From Spirochaeta isovalerica (GTDB lineage: Bacteria; Spirochaetota; Spirochaetia; DSM-2461): DNA of 64,000 nt. Within the stretch, counting starts at the first letter, position 1. Each line of letters begins with the position of its first letter. A program made the translations under genes and the position numbers. The stretch lies in assembly GCF_014207565.1 (NCBI RefSeq), contig NZ_JACHGJ010000002.1, positions 372,001 to 436,000 on the forward strand, in the 5' to 3' direction. The notes under the pieces are model-generated. The model searched no databases, was not told the origin of the DNA, and was given only the letters and a program-made list of their open reading frames with translations. Positions 33,286 through 41,290 of the stretch are shown here, in pieces.

Positions 33286-34569
33286 ATGAGCAGACGAGTC
33301 GTTATTACCGGTATGGGAACCATTAATCCCCTGGGAGACAATCTTGAAGAATACTACAACAACCTGATTGCCGGAAAATCAGGGATAAAAAAATGGAAAT
33401 CCATTGACCTTTCCAAAGTGGAGTGCAAAATCGGTGGGGATCTCGGTGATTACGATGCTCTAGGAGCAGTCGAGAAATTTAAAGAAGATCTGGGAGATGA
33501 TTTCAAAAGAGTCAGAAAACTGATAAAAACAACAACTTTTTCAGCCAAAATGACTGCCTTGTCATCCTTATCCGCCTGGAAGGATGCCGGTCTATTCGGC
33601 AGAGAATTCGATCCCTATAAAGCCAATGTTATTGTTGCCGGTCACAATCTCAATTCAAACTTTATTTATAATAACAGCGTTCAGTTTCAGGATGAGCCCG
33701 AGTGGACAGACCCCCTTGCCGGTGTTGATGCCCCGGACCCTAACGTTCCGGGAATCACCTCGGAAATCCTCAATCTGAAAGGTCCTATGTTTACGATCGG
33801 TGGAGCCTGCGCCAGCGGGAACCTCGCTTTGAGAAGCGGTTTCCGTGACATTGTCAGCGGAGAGACCGATCTCTGCGTCATCGCCGGCGCTCCTTTTGAC
33901 GTTTCCCCGACAGATATACACGCATCGGTAGTTATCAATGCGGTCGTCATTAAACCGGAATTTCAGGATAGACCGGAGGAAGCTTCCCGTCCTTTCGATA
34001 AAGGCAGCTGCGGATTTCTCTACAGCCATGGTGCCGGGACGCTCATAATCGAGGAGCTGGAATCCGCCAAAGCCCGCGGTGCGAAGATCTACGGAGAGGT
34101 CCTGTCTGTAAAGGCGGGATCAAATGCCAATCATCTACCGCTGCCGGGAGGACATGAACAGGCTGTTGTCATGCAGGAAGCCATCCGCATGGCCGGTCTG
34201 AAACCTGAAGACGTCGACTATGTAAACTGTCACGCCACCAGTACTCCGGCAGGAGACATTCAGGAAATTATGGCTATCAAGGAAGCTTTCGGAGATCACT
34301 ATAAACAACTTAAAGTCAATGCGCCCAAGTCTATGCTGGGGCATACTTGCTGGGCTTCTCCCATTGTGGAAACGATCGGAGGACTTTTGCAGATGAAGTA
34401 CGGAAAGCTTCACCCTTCCATTAATATTGATGAACAGAAAGCTGACATTGATCTTGACATCTGTGCCAACGTGGCCGTTGATCACCAGATCGAAGTCATG
34501 ATGAAGAATTCTTTCGGTTTCGGAGGAGTGAACTGTACTTCCATAATAAAAAGATACAAGGAAGATTAA
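33286..34569 (+). CDS. Beta-ketoacyl-ACP synthase (KAS II-like), beta-branching cassette type
   Basis: A 427-residue thiolase-fold condensing enzyme. The catalytic set is intact: Cys175 in GGACASGN, His316 in NCHATSTPAGD, Lys348 and His353 in KSMLGHT. After the second His the usual GAxG loop is replaced by CWASPIVE, which sets it apart from housekeeping FabF. By position (next to HMG-synthase-like and two crotonase genes) it corresponds to the ketosynthase of polyketide beta-branching cassettes. However, those usually have Ser in place of the Cys and only decarboxylate malonyl-ACP. It may therefore both condense and supply acetyl groups. SD AAGGA precedes the ATG. Confidence 0.9.
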   Translation: MSRRVVITGMGTINPLGDNLEEYYNNLIAGKSGIKKWKSIDLSKVECKIGGDLGDYDALGAVEKFKEDLGDDFKRVRKLIKTTTFSAKMTALSSLSAWKDAGLFGREFDPYKANVIVAGHNLNSNFIYNNSVQFQDEPEWTDPLAGVDAPDPNVPGITSEILNLKGPMFTIGGACASGNLALRSGFRDIVSGETDLCVIAGAPFDVSPTDIHASVVINAVVIKPEFQDRPEEASRPFDKGSCGFLYSHGAGTLIIEELESAKARGAKIYGEVLSVKAGSNANHLPLPGGHEQAVVMQEAIRMAGLKPEDVDYVNCHATSTPAGDIQEIMAIKEAFGDHYKQLKVNAPKSMLGHTCWASPIVETIGGLLQMKYGKLHPSINIDEQKADIDLDICANVAVDHQIEVMMKNSFGFGGVNCTSIIKRYKED

Positions 34570-34573
34570 ATAG

Positions 34574-35314
34574 ATGAATGTATTTGTCACAGGGGGATCC
34601 CGGGGAATCGGACGCGGCATCGTTCTGAAGATGATAAAAGAAGGCTACGGATGTGCCTTCACATATGCCGGAAACGTGGAAGCGGCTGAGGAAACTATCC
34701 GTCAGGCAAAAGAAATCCGGAAAGACTGCAGTATTATCTCCTATAAGATGGATCAGTCTAAAGTCTCCGAAGTGGAGAGTGTTCTCGAAAACGCCATTAA
34801 GGATTTCGGAGATTTCGGGGCTCTGGTCAATAACGCGGCAATTCTCAAAGACAATGTACTTGCTTTTATGAGTGATGAAGAATGGGATGACGTCATTAAG
34901 ACAAACCTTTACGGACCTTTTTATGTCACAAGAGGTCTGCTGATGCATTTTCTTTCCAATAAATTCGGACGGATCATCAGTATCTCTTCACTTTCACAGG
35001 GAGGATCGAGCGGTCAGGCCAACTATGCGGCCAGCAAAGCCGGACTGGTTGCTTTATCCCAGACCATCGCACGGGAATACGGTCCGAAAAAGATTACATC
35101 CAATGTCGTTGTCGTGGGTTACGTCCCCACAGATATGACCAAAGAGAATATGAATAACGAGCTGTCGAAGATCTGGATGGATTACTGCCCGACAAGGCGG
35201 GTCGGAAAACCTGAAGAGATCGCCGATGCCGTGTATTATCTGACAACTGAAAATGCCGGTTTCATCAATGGAGAGGTTCTCCATGTAACCGGTGGCTTAA
35301 CTTACGCACCATAG
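34574..35314 (+). CDS. fabG: 3-oxoacyl-ACP reductase (SDR, FabG type)
   Basis: A 246-residue short-chain dehydrogenase: NADPH-binding TGGSRGIG (6-13), NNAA (86-89), catalytic Ser in SISSLS (about 138) and Tyr151-x3-Lys155 (YAASK). The ending FINGEVLHVTGG is typical of FabG. It would reduce the beta-keto group made by the ketosynthases. A second role, reduction of the amino-ketone made by the alpha-oxoamine synthase, cannot be excluded. It lies 4 bases after the ketosynthase gene. Confidence 0.93.
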   Translation: MNVFVTGGSRGIGRGIVLKMIKEGYGCAFTYAGNVEAAEETIRQAKEIRKDCSIISYKMDQSKVSEVESVLENAIKDFGDFGALVNNAAILKDNVLAFMSDEEWDDVIKTNLYGPFYVTRGLLMHFLSNKFGRIISISSLSQGGSSGQANYAASKAGLVALSQTIAREYGPKKITSNVVVVGYVPTDMTKENMNNELSKIWMDYCPTRRVGKPEEIADAVYYLTTENAGFINGEVLHVTGGLTYAP

Positions 35315-35476
35315 TCCAAAAAAGATATTTCGGGGGGCTGGTCGCAGGCGTAGCCTGCTGCTCGCCCATGCAACCTCGGACGCGAAGCGTCGGGTCCCGA
35401 ACATAGTCGGCAAAATAGGATATTTCGGGTTCAGCTATTGGCTGGAGCCCTTTACAGTTGAGAATAAGGAGAACAA
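35315..35476. repeat. Hairpin-rich spacer inside the operon (intergenic element, copy 2)
   Basis: A 162-base gap in an otherwise tight operon. It holds GCAGGC-GTA-GCCTGC followed by TGCTCGCCCATGC (35346-35373), then a second hairpin GACGC-GAA-GCGTC (about 35380-35392). The layout resembles elements at 3118-3190 and 37527-37553. It has no ORF. It could set mRNA stability between the reductase and the HMG-synthase-like gene or be a mobile REP-like repeat. Confidence 0.4.
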
Positions 35477-36715
35477 ATGAGTCGTCGAGTCGGAATTGAA
35501 AAAATAAACATTTACGGAACTTCCATGTTCCTCGACCAGAAAAAACTGGCCGTTGCAAGAGGAAAGGATCCTGAAAAAGTCGTAAGCGATTTTCTTATAG
35601 ATACAAGATCACTCAATCCCCCCTGGGAGGATACTGTCACAATGGCCGCCAATGCTGCCAAAAAAGTCATGGAAGGGATAGATCCAGAAGAAATCGGTAT
35701 GCTTATTGTCGGGACGGAAGGTTCTGTTGACTTCGGCAAGCCCATCAGTACAAATATCATGGGAGCTCTCGGGCTTCACAACAATATCAGAAACTACGAA
35801 ACCAAGCATGCCTGCTATAGCGGTGTAGCCGCTATGGACCCCGCTGTCAGCTGGGTGGCGTCCGGTTTCAACCACGGGAAAAAAGCTCTTGTCATCGCGA
35901 CAGACTTTTCCAGAGAGCACCTCGATACGAAAGAGGAGTTTGTAATGGGCGGTACTGCCGCTGCCATGATTATCAGCGACAACCCCGAAGTCCTGGAACT
36001 GGAAATGAATAAAAGAGGGACCTGGTCAACCGATATCTATGACACTTTCAGACCGACGGCCCTTGCCGAAGTGGGAAACAATGAAGTCAGCCTTTATTCC
36101 TACATGGATGCGCTGGAAGGTTCTTATATCGACTACTGTAAAAAAGCCGGTAAAGAGATCGATTTCGAAAAAGAGTTCAGATATAACCTCTATCACACTC
36201 CTTTTCCGGGAATCGCATTCCAGGGACACAGAACGCTGCTCAACAAGGACAGAGAGGTCCGTCTGAAGAAAAAAGAGATTCAGGCCGATTTCGATAAGCG
36301 CGTTATGCCCGGTCTCCAGCTTTCCAGAAGAATCGGATCCACTTACGGATGCAGTAACTTTGTCGGTCTGGCCGCTCTGCTTTCCGGCGATGCACCAGTC
36401 GATGAAGGCGATAGAATCAGTCTTTTCGCTTATGGTTCCGGGGCTATAGGTGAGTTCTACAGCGGAATTCTCCAGAAGAACAGCCGGAAAATCGTTAAAG
36501 ATATGAAAATTCATGAAACTTTCGATCAGAGAAGAGAGTGTTCTGTAGAAGAATACGAGATGGTTGAAAAACTGAGAAACACTTATGTTGAGAATGCGAA
36601 TTTCAAACCTGATTTCTCTATTCTCGACGATCACTATAAAAAACACTACGAAGGTAAAGGTCTGCTGGTTCTTAAGGAAGTTAAGGACTACTACAGAACT
36701 TACGAGTGGAGCTGA
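35477..36715 (+). CDS. HMG-CoA-synthase-like beta-branching enzyme (PksG/HCS type)
   Basis: A 412-residue protein of the HMG-CoA synthase family. The catalytic triad falls at Glu81 (VGTEGSVD), Cys113 (ETKHACYSGVAA) and His240 (LYHTPFPG), very near the positions in bacterial HMG-CoA synthase. In polyketide pathways the homologues (PksG, CurD, MupH) add an acetyl group from a donor ACP to a beta-keto acyl-ACP. Flanked here by two crotonases and an ACP rather than mevalonate genes, it is best read as a beta-branching enzyme. SD AAGGAG lies before the ATG. A mevalonate role is unlikely, because no other mevalonate-pathway gene is near. Confidence 0.92.
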   Translation: MSRRVGIEKINIYGTSMFLDQKKLAVARGKDPEKVVSDFLIDTRSLNPPWEDTVTMAANAAKKVMEGIDPEEIGMLIVGTEGSVDFGKPISTNIMGALGLHNNIRNYETKHACYSGVAAMDPAVSWVASGFNHGKKALVIATDFSREHLDTKEEFVMGGTAAAMIISDNPEVLELEMNKRGTWSTDIYDTFRPTALAEVGNNEVSLYSYMDALEGSYIDYCKKAGKEIDFEKEFRYNLYHTPFPGIAFQGHRTLLNKDREVRLKKKEIQADFDKRVMPGLQLSRRIGSTYGCSNFVGLAALLSGDAPVDEGDRISLFAYGSGAIGEFYSGILQKNSRKIVKDMKIHETFDQRRECSVEEYEMVEKLRNTYVENANFKPDFSILDDHYKKHYEGKGLLVLKEVKDYYRTYEWS

Positions 36716-36718
36716 TTC

Positions 36719-37525
36719 TTGTCTCTAGTAGAAAAGAAAATTGATTCCGGCGCCGGGATTATCACACTTCTGGACGGGGAGGGGGGCAACAGACTGAACC
36801 CCTCTTTTCTGGGAGAATTCTCCGCGGCGCTGAGGGATCTCAGTACAGACGAAAAAGCCAAATTCATTATCATCCGTTCCAGAGGGAGAAATTTCTGCCT
36901 GGGAATGGATCTGGTAGCCCTCGAAAAAGGACATGCCGGTATGGATGACGTTGTGTCCGCTGTAAAGGATTACACCTCACTCCTTTCCGATATTTATCAC
37001 AGCCCGAAAACTGTTGTGGCACTTATAGACGGTCCGGTAAAAGCCGGGGGAATGGGGATTGCCGCTGCCTGTGATGTGGTACTCGCTTCTGAACGGGCTT
37101 CATTTGAATTGAGCGAAGCCCTGATCGGCATTATTCCTGCCAATGTGCTTCCCTATCTTTTCATGCTGAGGGTTCCTCCGCAGAAAGCAAGATATCTCGT
37201 TCTGACAGCCGCCCAGCTCGATGCCCACAAAGCTCATGCTGTCGGGCTGGTCGATGAGGTGTATACTGTTGAAGGGTTCGAGAAGGGAGTTAAGTCTCTC
37301 TGCCGGCAGATTATGAGAACTTCGCCTCAAGCTGTCAGTGTTTTTAAAGATTTTACACACCAGTTTCTTGAATCGGATTTCAACGGAAGAAAGGTGCTGG
37401 CCGAACAGACCCTTTTTGATCTGATAAAGCAGGAATCGGTTCTCGCGGCCGTTAAAAAATTCAACGAAGGGGACCTGCCCCCCTGGTTCGGGCGTTTCAA
37501 ACCCTCCGAACCTGTAACAGGCTGA
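36719..37525 (+). CDS. Enoyl-CoA hydratase-like dehydratase of beta-branching (ECH1/PksH type)
   Basis: A 268-residue crotonase. The oxyanion loop (FCLGMDLVALEKG) and the segment PVKAGGMGIAAACDVVLASE followed by FELSEALIGIIPANVLPYLF match PksH-like ECH1 enzymes. These remove water from the HMG-like intermediate to give a glutaconyl-ACP. The C-terminal half is helical as usual. The start codon is TTG three bases after the HMG-synthase-like stop, with GGAG upstream. The assignment to ECH1 rather than ECH2 rests on the LSExxxGxIPAxVLP pattern. Confidence 0.88.
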   Translation: MSLVEKKIDSGAGIITLLDGEGGNRLNPSFLGEFSAALRDLSTDEKAKFIIIRSRGRNFCLGMDLVALEKGHAGMDDVVSAVKDYTSLLSDIYHSPKTVVALIDGPVKAGGMGIAAACDVVLASERASFELSEALIGIIPANVLPYLFMLRVPPQKARYLVLTAAQLDAHKAHAVGLVDEVYTVEGFEKGVKSLCRQIMRTSPQAVSVFKDFTHQFLESDFNGRKVLAEQTLFDLIKQESVLAAVKKFNEGDLPPWFGRFKPSEPVTG

Positions 37526-37526
37526 T

Positions 37527-37553
37527 CGTAAGCTGCGCTTACTGCGCGCCTAT
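37527..37553. repeat. Hairpin element between the two crotonase genes (copy 3)
   Basis: GTAAGC-TGC-GCTTAC followed by TGCGCGCCTATGC. The plan matches the elements at 35346 and 3160: a 6-bp stem, short loop, then TGC[TG]CGCC[CT]ATGC. Confidence 0.4.
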
Positions 37554-37572
37554 GCTGCCGAAGGAGCAAACA

Positions 37573-38322
37573 GTGGCTGATAATATGCAGCTCCATGTGG
37601 ACGAAAACAATATTGCCCATCTGAAAATGAATGATGTGGAAAACAAAAATATATTCTCAAATGATTTTATCAGGGGATTCCTGGAAACAATGGATGAGCT
37701 TGAAGCTAACTACAAGCCGCATTGTCTCATTCTTTCCGGCCTTGATTCTGTATTCTGTGCCGGAGCTGAAAAAGACACACTTATCGATCTCAGCAATGGC
37801 AAAATAGACGTCAAGGATCTGCTTATGTCTGAAAGACTGGTCAATACGGAATATCCCGTTATTGCCGCAATGGAAGGACATGCCATGGGTGGCGGACTGG
37901 TTCTGGCGCTCTGTTCCGATATTGTCATTGCCGCAAGGGAAAGCCGGTATGGTGCTGTTTTCATGAATATGGGATTCACTCCCGGAATGGGAACGACAAC
38001 TCTTCTTCAGGGGCTGATGGGTGATTTTATCGCAAACGAGATGATGTTCACGGGAAAACGGTTCAAAGGAAGCGAACTGGCTCAAAAAGGAACCAACATC
38101 AATTATATCGTCCCTAAAAAGGATGTACTGGCCAAGGCCCTGGACATTGCTTTACAAATAAGTGAGAAGAATGTAAAATCGGTTAATCTTCTGAAGTACA
38201 CTTTAAGCGCCAAAAAGAAGAAGCTTCTTGTTGACGCCAGGCTTCAGGAGGATATGATGCACAAATTGAGCTTCGCCTATCCCGAAACGAAAGAAAGAAT
38301 AAACAGCTTTTATGCTGATTAA
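37573..38322 (+). CDS. Enoyl-CoA hydratase-like decarboxylase of beta-branching (ECH2/PksI type)
   Basis: A 249-residue crotonase whose central block (VIAAMEGHAMGGGLVLALCSD, then SRYGAVFMNMGFTPGMGTT) closely follows PksI/CurF-type ECH2 enzymes. These decarboxylate the glutaconyl-ACP to leave a beta-methyl-branched enoyl chain. The start is taken as the GTG at 37573, because AAGGAG lies 6 bases before it; the in-frame ATG at 37552 lies in the hairpin element and has no ribosome binding site. With the preceding gene it completes the two-step dehydration/decarboxylation pair. Confidence 0.88.
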   Translation: MADNMQLHVDENNIAHLKMNDVENKNIFSNDFIRGFLETMDELEANYKPHCLILSGLDSVFCAGAEKDTLIDLSNGKIDVKDLLMSERLVNTEYPVIAAMEGHAMGGGLVLALCSDIVIAARESRYGAVFMNMGFTPGMGTTTLLQGLMGDFIANEMMFTGKRFKGSELAQKGTNINYIVPKKDVLAKALDIALQISEKNVKSVNLLKYTLSAKKKKLLVDARLQEDMMHKLSFAYPETKERINSFYAD

Positions 38323-38338
38323 ATAGTACAGGAAGAAA

Positions 38339-39154
38339 ATGATTCAGATTGATTTAAGCGGAAAGTCTGTATTAATTACCGGCGGGACAAAAGGTATCGG
38401 TCTGGCCAGTGCTCTGAAACTGGCTAAAGCCGGCGCATCGACATACCTCACCTATAAATGGGGATCTGCTGATATGGAAAGCATAAAAGCGGATTTTATA
38501 AAGGAAGGTGCGTCCGTGGAGCCTGTGTTCATACAGGCCGATGTTTCCATTCCCGAAGACACGAAACTTGTTATGGAGACAATCAGGGAAAAAGAGGAAA
38601 AGCTCGATGTTTTTATAAGCAACGTAGGTTTTGCCCAGAGTCCCAAGTCTCTTGAGGAATACAAAAAAAGATCACTTTATAAAACACTCGATTACAGTAC
38701 CTGGCCTCTCGTTGACTATACGCAGCAGATTAAAGCTGTATTCGGAGAATATCCGGAAAAAGTTCTGGCCATTTCCAGTGACGGGCCTGATCACTTCTAT
38801 CAGGGATATGACTATGTGGCGGCTTCCAAATCGCTGCTTGAATTCCTTACGAAGTATATGTCTGTTCATCTCTTTAATGAGGGAAAGGGCAGTACTGTCA
38901 ATGCCATTCGCTTCGGCACAGTGAAAACCGATTCCTTCAACCAGATTTTCGGTGAAGAGTTTTTCGAGTTCATGGCTAAGGACGGAATCGAGGAATCCAT
39001 GTTCCTGACTCCCGAAGAGTGTGCCGATTCGGTATTCGCCATGTGCAGCGGTCTTATGAATGCCATGAACGGGCAGATAATTAATGTGGACTACGGATTT
39101 CCCTATCAGGATAATTCCATGATGCGGTATCTTAAGACAAAGCTTGGTAAATAG
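38339..39154 (+). CDS. Enoyl-ACP reductase of the FabI/FabL class
   Basis: A 271-residue short-chain dehydrogenase-fold protein: cofactor motif TGGTKGIG (14-21), then SNVGFAQ. The catalytic pair is Tyr157 and Lys164 (YDYVAASK), which is Tyr-x6-Lys, the spacing of enoyl-ACP reductases FabI and FabL, rather than the Tyr-x3-Lys of ketoreductases. The nearest pattern is FabL (ASKSLLEFLTKYMSVHL). It would saturate the enoyl chain after dehydration or after beta-branching. It sits between the ECH2 and ACP genes with a good ribosome binding site (AGGAAG). Confidence 0.85.
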   Translation: MIQIDLSGKSVLITGGTKGIGLASALKLAKAGASTYLTYKWGSADMESIKADFIKEGASVEPVFIQADVSIPEDTKLVMETIREKEEKLDVFISNVGFAQSPKSLEEYKKRSLYKTLDYSTWPLVDYTQQIKAVFGEYPEKVLAISSDGPDHFYQGYDYVAASKSLLEFLTKYMSVHLFNEGKGSTVNAIRFGTVKTDSFNQIFGEEFFEFMAKDGIEESMFLTPEECADSVFAMCSGLMNAMNGQIINVDYGFPYQDNSMMRYLKTKLGK

Positions 39155-39206
39155 AAAAGTAAAAACCTCCATTGTGGATGGAGATAAAATAACAGGAGAA
39201 AAAGTT

Positions 39207-39452
39207 ATGACTAAAGAAAAAATCATTGAAGTAATTGCAGAAAATATCAAAGAGAATCTGGATGATCTGGAGAACGAGACAATCGATCCCATGAAGTCCA
39301 TGAAAGATTACGGTGCAAACAGTCTCGATATGATCGAAGTTGTTTCCTGTTCCATGAGAGAACTTAACATCAAAGTTCCCCGTGCTGAACTGGCCGACAT
39401 CGAAAACATCGATCAGCTTGCTGATAAATTCCTGGAACACGCTGAAGCGTAA
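39207..39452 (+). CDS. Acyl carrier protein
   Basis: An 81-residue carrier protein with the phosphopantetheine-attachment Ser39 in DYGANSLDMIEV. The pattern GANSLDxxEV...VPRAELADIENIDQL recalls the donor ACPs (AcpK, MupN type) of beta-branching cassettes more than housekeeping AcpP, which has the motif DSLD. It is the only carrier protein seen in the cluster, so it may serve both chain elongation and acetyl donation. The start at 39207 has AGGAG 8 bases upstream; an upstream in-frame ATG at 39144 lacks one. It directly precedes the alpha-oxoamine synthase, which may take its acyl chain from it. Confidence 0.93.
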   Translation: MTKEKIIEVIAENIKENLDDLENETIDPMKSMKDYGANSLDMIEVVSCSMRELNIKVPRAELADIENIDQLADKFLEHAEA

Positions 39453-39470
39453 GAAAATAAAGGGGCTACC

Positions 39471-40730
39471 GTGGCAAACAATATACTGAATTTCAGTCTT
39501 GCTGACTTTTTTTACAATGATAATCCCGACGTTCTGTCTCCTCCGGATGACTTTTCCGAATGGATCAATAACCCCGTTGTAAAACACAGTTTCAGCTTCT
39601 TTGAGCAGGAACTGCTCGACGCACCCAGAGTTTCCACAGAAATTCTGAGTAATCTCGACGGTAAGAGAAGAAAGATTATCAACCTTACATCCTATAACTA
39701 TCTCGGTCTTTCCACTCATCCTGAAGTAGTTCAGGCTGCTAAAGAAGCATTGGAAAAGTATGGTTTAGGGTCATCGGGAGCTCCTTTGCTTTCGGGAACA
39801 CTTGATATACACACGGAATTCGCCAGAAAACTGGCGGAATTCAAACAGAAAGAGGATTGTATCCTCTATTCCAGCGGCTTTGGCGGAAATGTCGGAGCCA
39901 TTCAGGGGATGATGCGAAAAGGCGACTATCTCGTTATGGATGAGAAATGCCACAGGTCTCTCGTCGACGGAGGTACTCTTTCCGGAGCCAAGATGCTTTT
40001 CTTCGCCCATAATGATATGGAATCTCTCCAGATGATGCTGGAAAAAGCAAAAGGCAAGAGAACCCTTGTCGTCGTCGAAGGTGTCTATTCCATGGACGGA
40101 GATCTGGCGAAAATGCCGGAAATCTGTGACCTTGCCGAACAGTACGGCGCCGGTATCTTTATCGATGAAGCCCACTCGACACTGATGTTCGGAGAGAACG
40201 GACGGGGTGTCGCCGAGCACTTCGGCGTGGAGGACAGAGTCGGTGTTTCCTTTGGAACGCTCAGCAAGTCCTTCGGTGGAGTCGGTGGTTTCATTTGTGC
40301 CAATAAAGACCTTATAAGATATCTGAAAGGTTACTCCTCTCCCTGGAACTTCTCCTGCGCCCCGTCTCCTGCTGTTTCGGGCGGATTGATCAAGGCACTG
40401 GAAGTTGCAACCAGAGATTCCTCGCTGAGAGATAAAATGTGGGAAAACACGAGATACATGAAGAAAAACCTTCTCGATATGAATCTCGATCTGGGCGGGA
40501 CAGAATCGCAGGTTATTCCCATAATCATCGGAAACTCCGGTGAAAAGCTCATGTCCTATGCCGAGAAGATGCAGAAAGCGGGACTTTTCCTTCAGCCTGT
40601 AGACTTCCCCGCCGTACCGGCCCATTCCAGAAGATTCAGAATGTCTGTTTCCAGTCAGCTGACTCAGGAGGAAATGGATACAACACTGAGCATTATCGAA
40701 GATGTTATCGTAAAGGACATGAAATCTTAA
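39471..40730 (+). CDS. Alpha-oxoamine synthase (serine palmitoyltransferase/KBL/BioF family)
   Basis: A 419-residue PLP enzyme of the fold-I alpha-oxoamine synthases. Landmarks: NLTSYNYLGLSTHP near 71, GSSGAPLLSGT (100-110), His161 in CHRSLVDG (stacks on PLP), IDEAHS (231-236) and the PLP lysine Lys266 in GTLSKSFGG. It condenses an amino acid with an acyl thioester, losing CO2, to give an alpha-amino ketone. The N-terminal extension of about 60 residues resembles serine palmitoyltransferases more than BioF, and no other biotin gene is near. The GTG start has AAAGGGG ahead. With the adjacent ACP, an acyl-ACP is the likely acyl donor; the amino acid is unknown. Confidence 0.92.
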   Translation: MANNILNFSLADFFYNDNPDVLSPPDDFSEWINNPVVKHSFSFFEQELLDAPRVSTEILSNLDGKRRKIINLTSYNYLGLSTHPEVVQAAKEALEKYGLGSSGAPLLSGTLDIHTEFARKLAEFKQKEDCILYSSGFGGNVGAIQGMMRKGDYLVMDEKCHRSLVDGGTLSGAKMLFFAHNDMESLQMMLEKAKGKRTLVVVEGVYSMDGDLAKMPEICDLAEQYGAGIFIDEAHSTLMFGENGRGVAEHFGVEDRVGVSFGTLSKSFGGVGGFICANKDLIRYLKGYSSPWNFSCAPSPAVSGGLIKALEVATRDSSLRDKMWENTRYMKKNLLDMNLDLGGTESQVIPIIIGNSGEKLMSYAEKMQKAGLFLQPVDFPAVPAHSRRFRMSVSSQLTQEEMDTTLSIIEDVIVKDMKS

Positions 40731-41258
40731 GTGGATTACGATCAGCTTCTTAGAAAAAAACGAAAGAAACTAATTGCCGAACCGGAAAATCTTCCGGTTC
40801 GGTTTTCTTATGAAAAGACAGATATCGAGAAGATTGTTCCACACAGGGATCCTTTTCTTCTGGTCGACAGGCTGATCGGTCTCGATCCGGAAGAGAAGAT
40901 CATTGCCGGAGAAGCTTATATCGATCCGGAACTGCCTCTTTTTAAAGGACATTTTCCCGATTTCCCCGTTTATCCCGGATGCATGCAGATTGAAATGACC
41001 GGACAGCTTGGTCTCTGCATGAATTATTTTCTGTCCAATAATGTTACCCGAATTTCGGGAAATCCCGAGATAACCCCGATCAGGGCTACAAGAGTTGTCG
41101 GGGCATATTATCTGCAGCCTGTCATCCCCGGTAAGACTGTGCGCATTGTGGCGCAGCTGCTTGAGCATGACGGCTATTTCGGTAAGGTTATAGGTCAGGT
41201 TATCAATGAAGACGGAGCAGTTGCCTGTGTCTCTATTTCCGAGGTCTGCTTCCTGTAG
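40731..41258 (+). CDS. 3-hydroxyacyl-ACP dehydratase (FabZ/FabA hotdog family)
   Basis: A 175-residue hotdog-fold protein with IVPHRDPFLLVDRL, the catalytic His74 in KGHFPDFPVYPG and Glu88 in QIEMTGQLG, in the same order as the active site of FabZ/FabA. It would remove water from the 3-hydroxyacyl-ACP made by the reductase. It is somewhat longer than usual FabZ (about 145-150) because of a basic N-terminal extension. The GTG start directly abuts the alpha-oxoamine synthase stop, and it is the last gene of the operon. Confidence 0.9.
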   Translation: MDYDQLLRKKRKKLIAEPENLPVRFSYEKTDIEKIVPHRDPFLLVDRLIGLDPEEKIIAGEAYIDPELPLFKGHFPDFPVYPGCMQIEMTGQLGLCMNYFLSNNVTRISGNPEITPIRATRVVGAYYLQPVIPGKTVRIVAQLLEHDGYFGKVIGQVINEDGAVACVSISEVCFL

Positions 41259-41290
41259 GCCGTCTTTGACCCAATCTCTGCGTCGACTGC

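Noticed and set aside
35477-36715. HMG-CoA synthase of a mevalonate pathway
   Set aside because: No mevalonate gene is near; the neighbours are FabD, KS, two polyketide-type crotonases and an ACP, so the beta-branching role fits better.
39471-40730. BioF (biotin synthesis) for the alpha-oxoamine synthase
   Set aside because: No biotin genes nearby, an N-terminal extension as in serine palmitoyltransferases, and a fatty-acid-type operon context.
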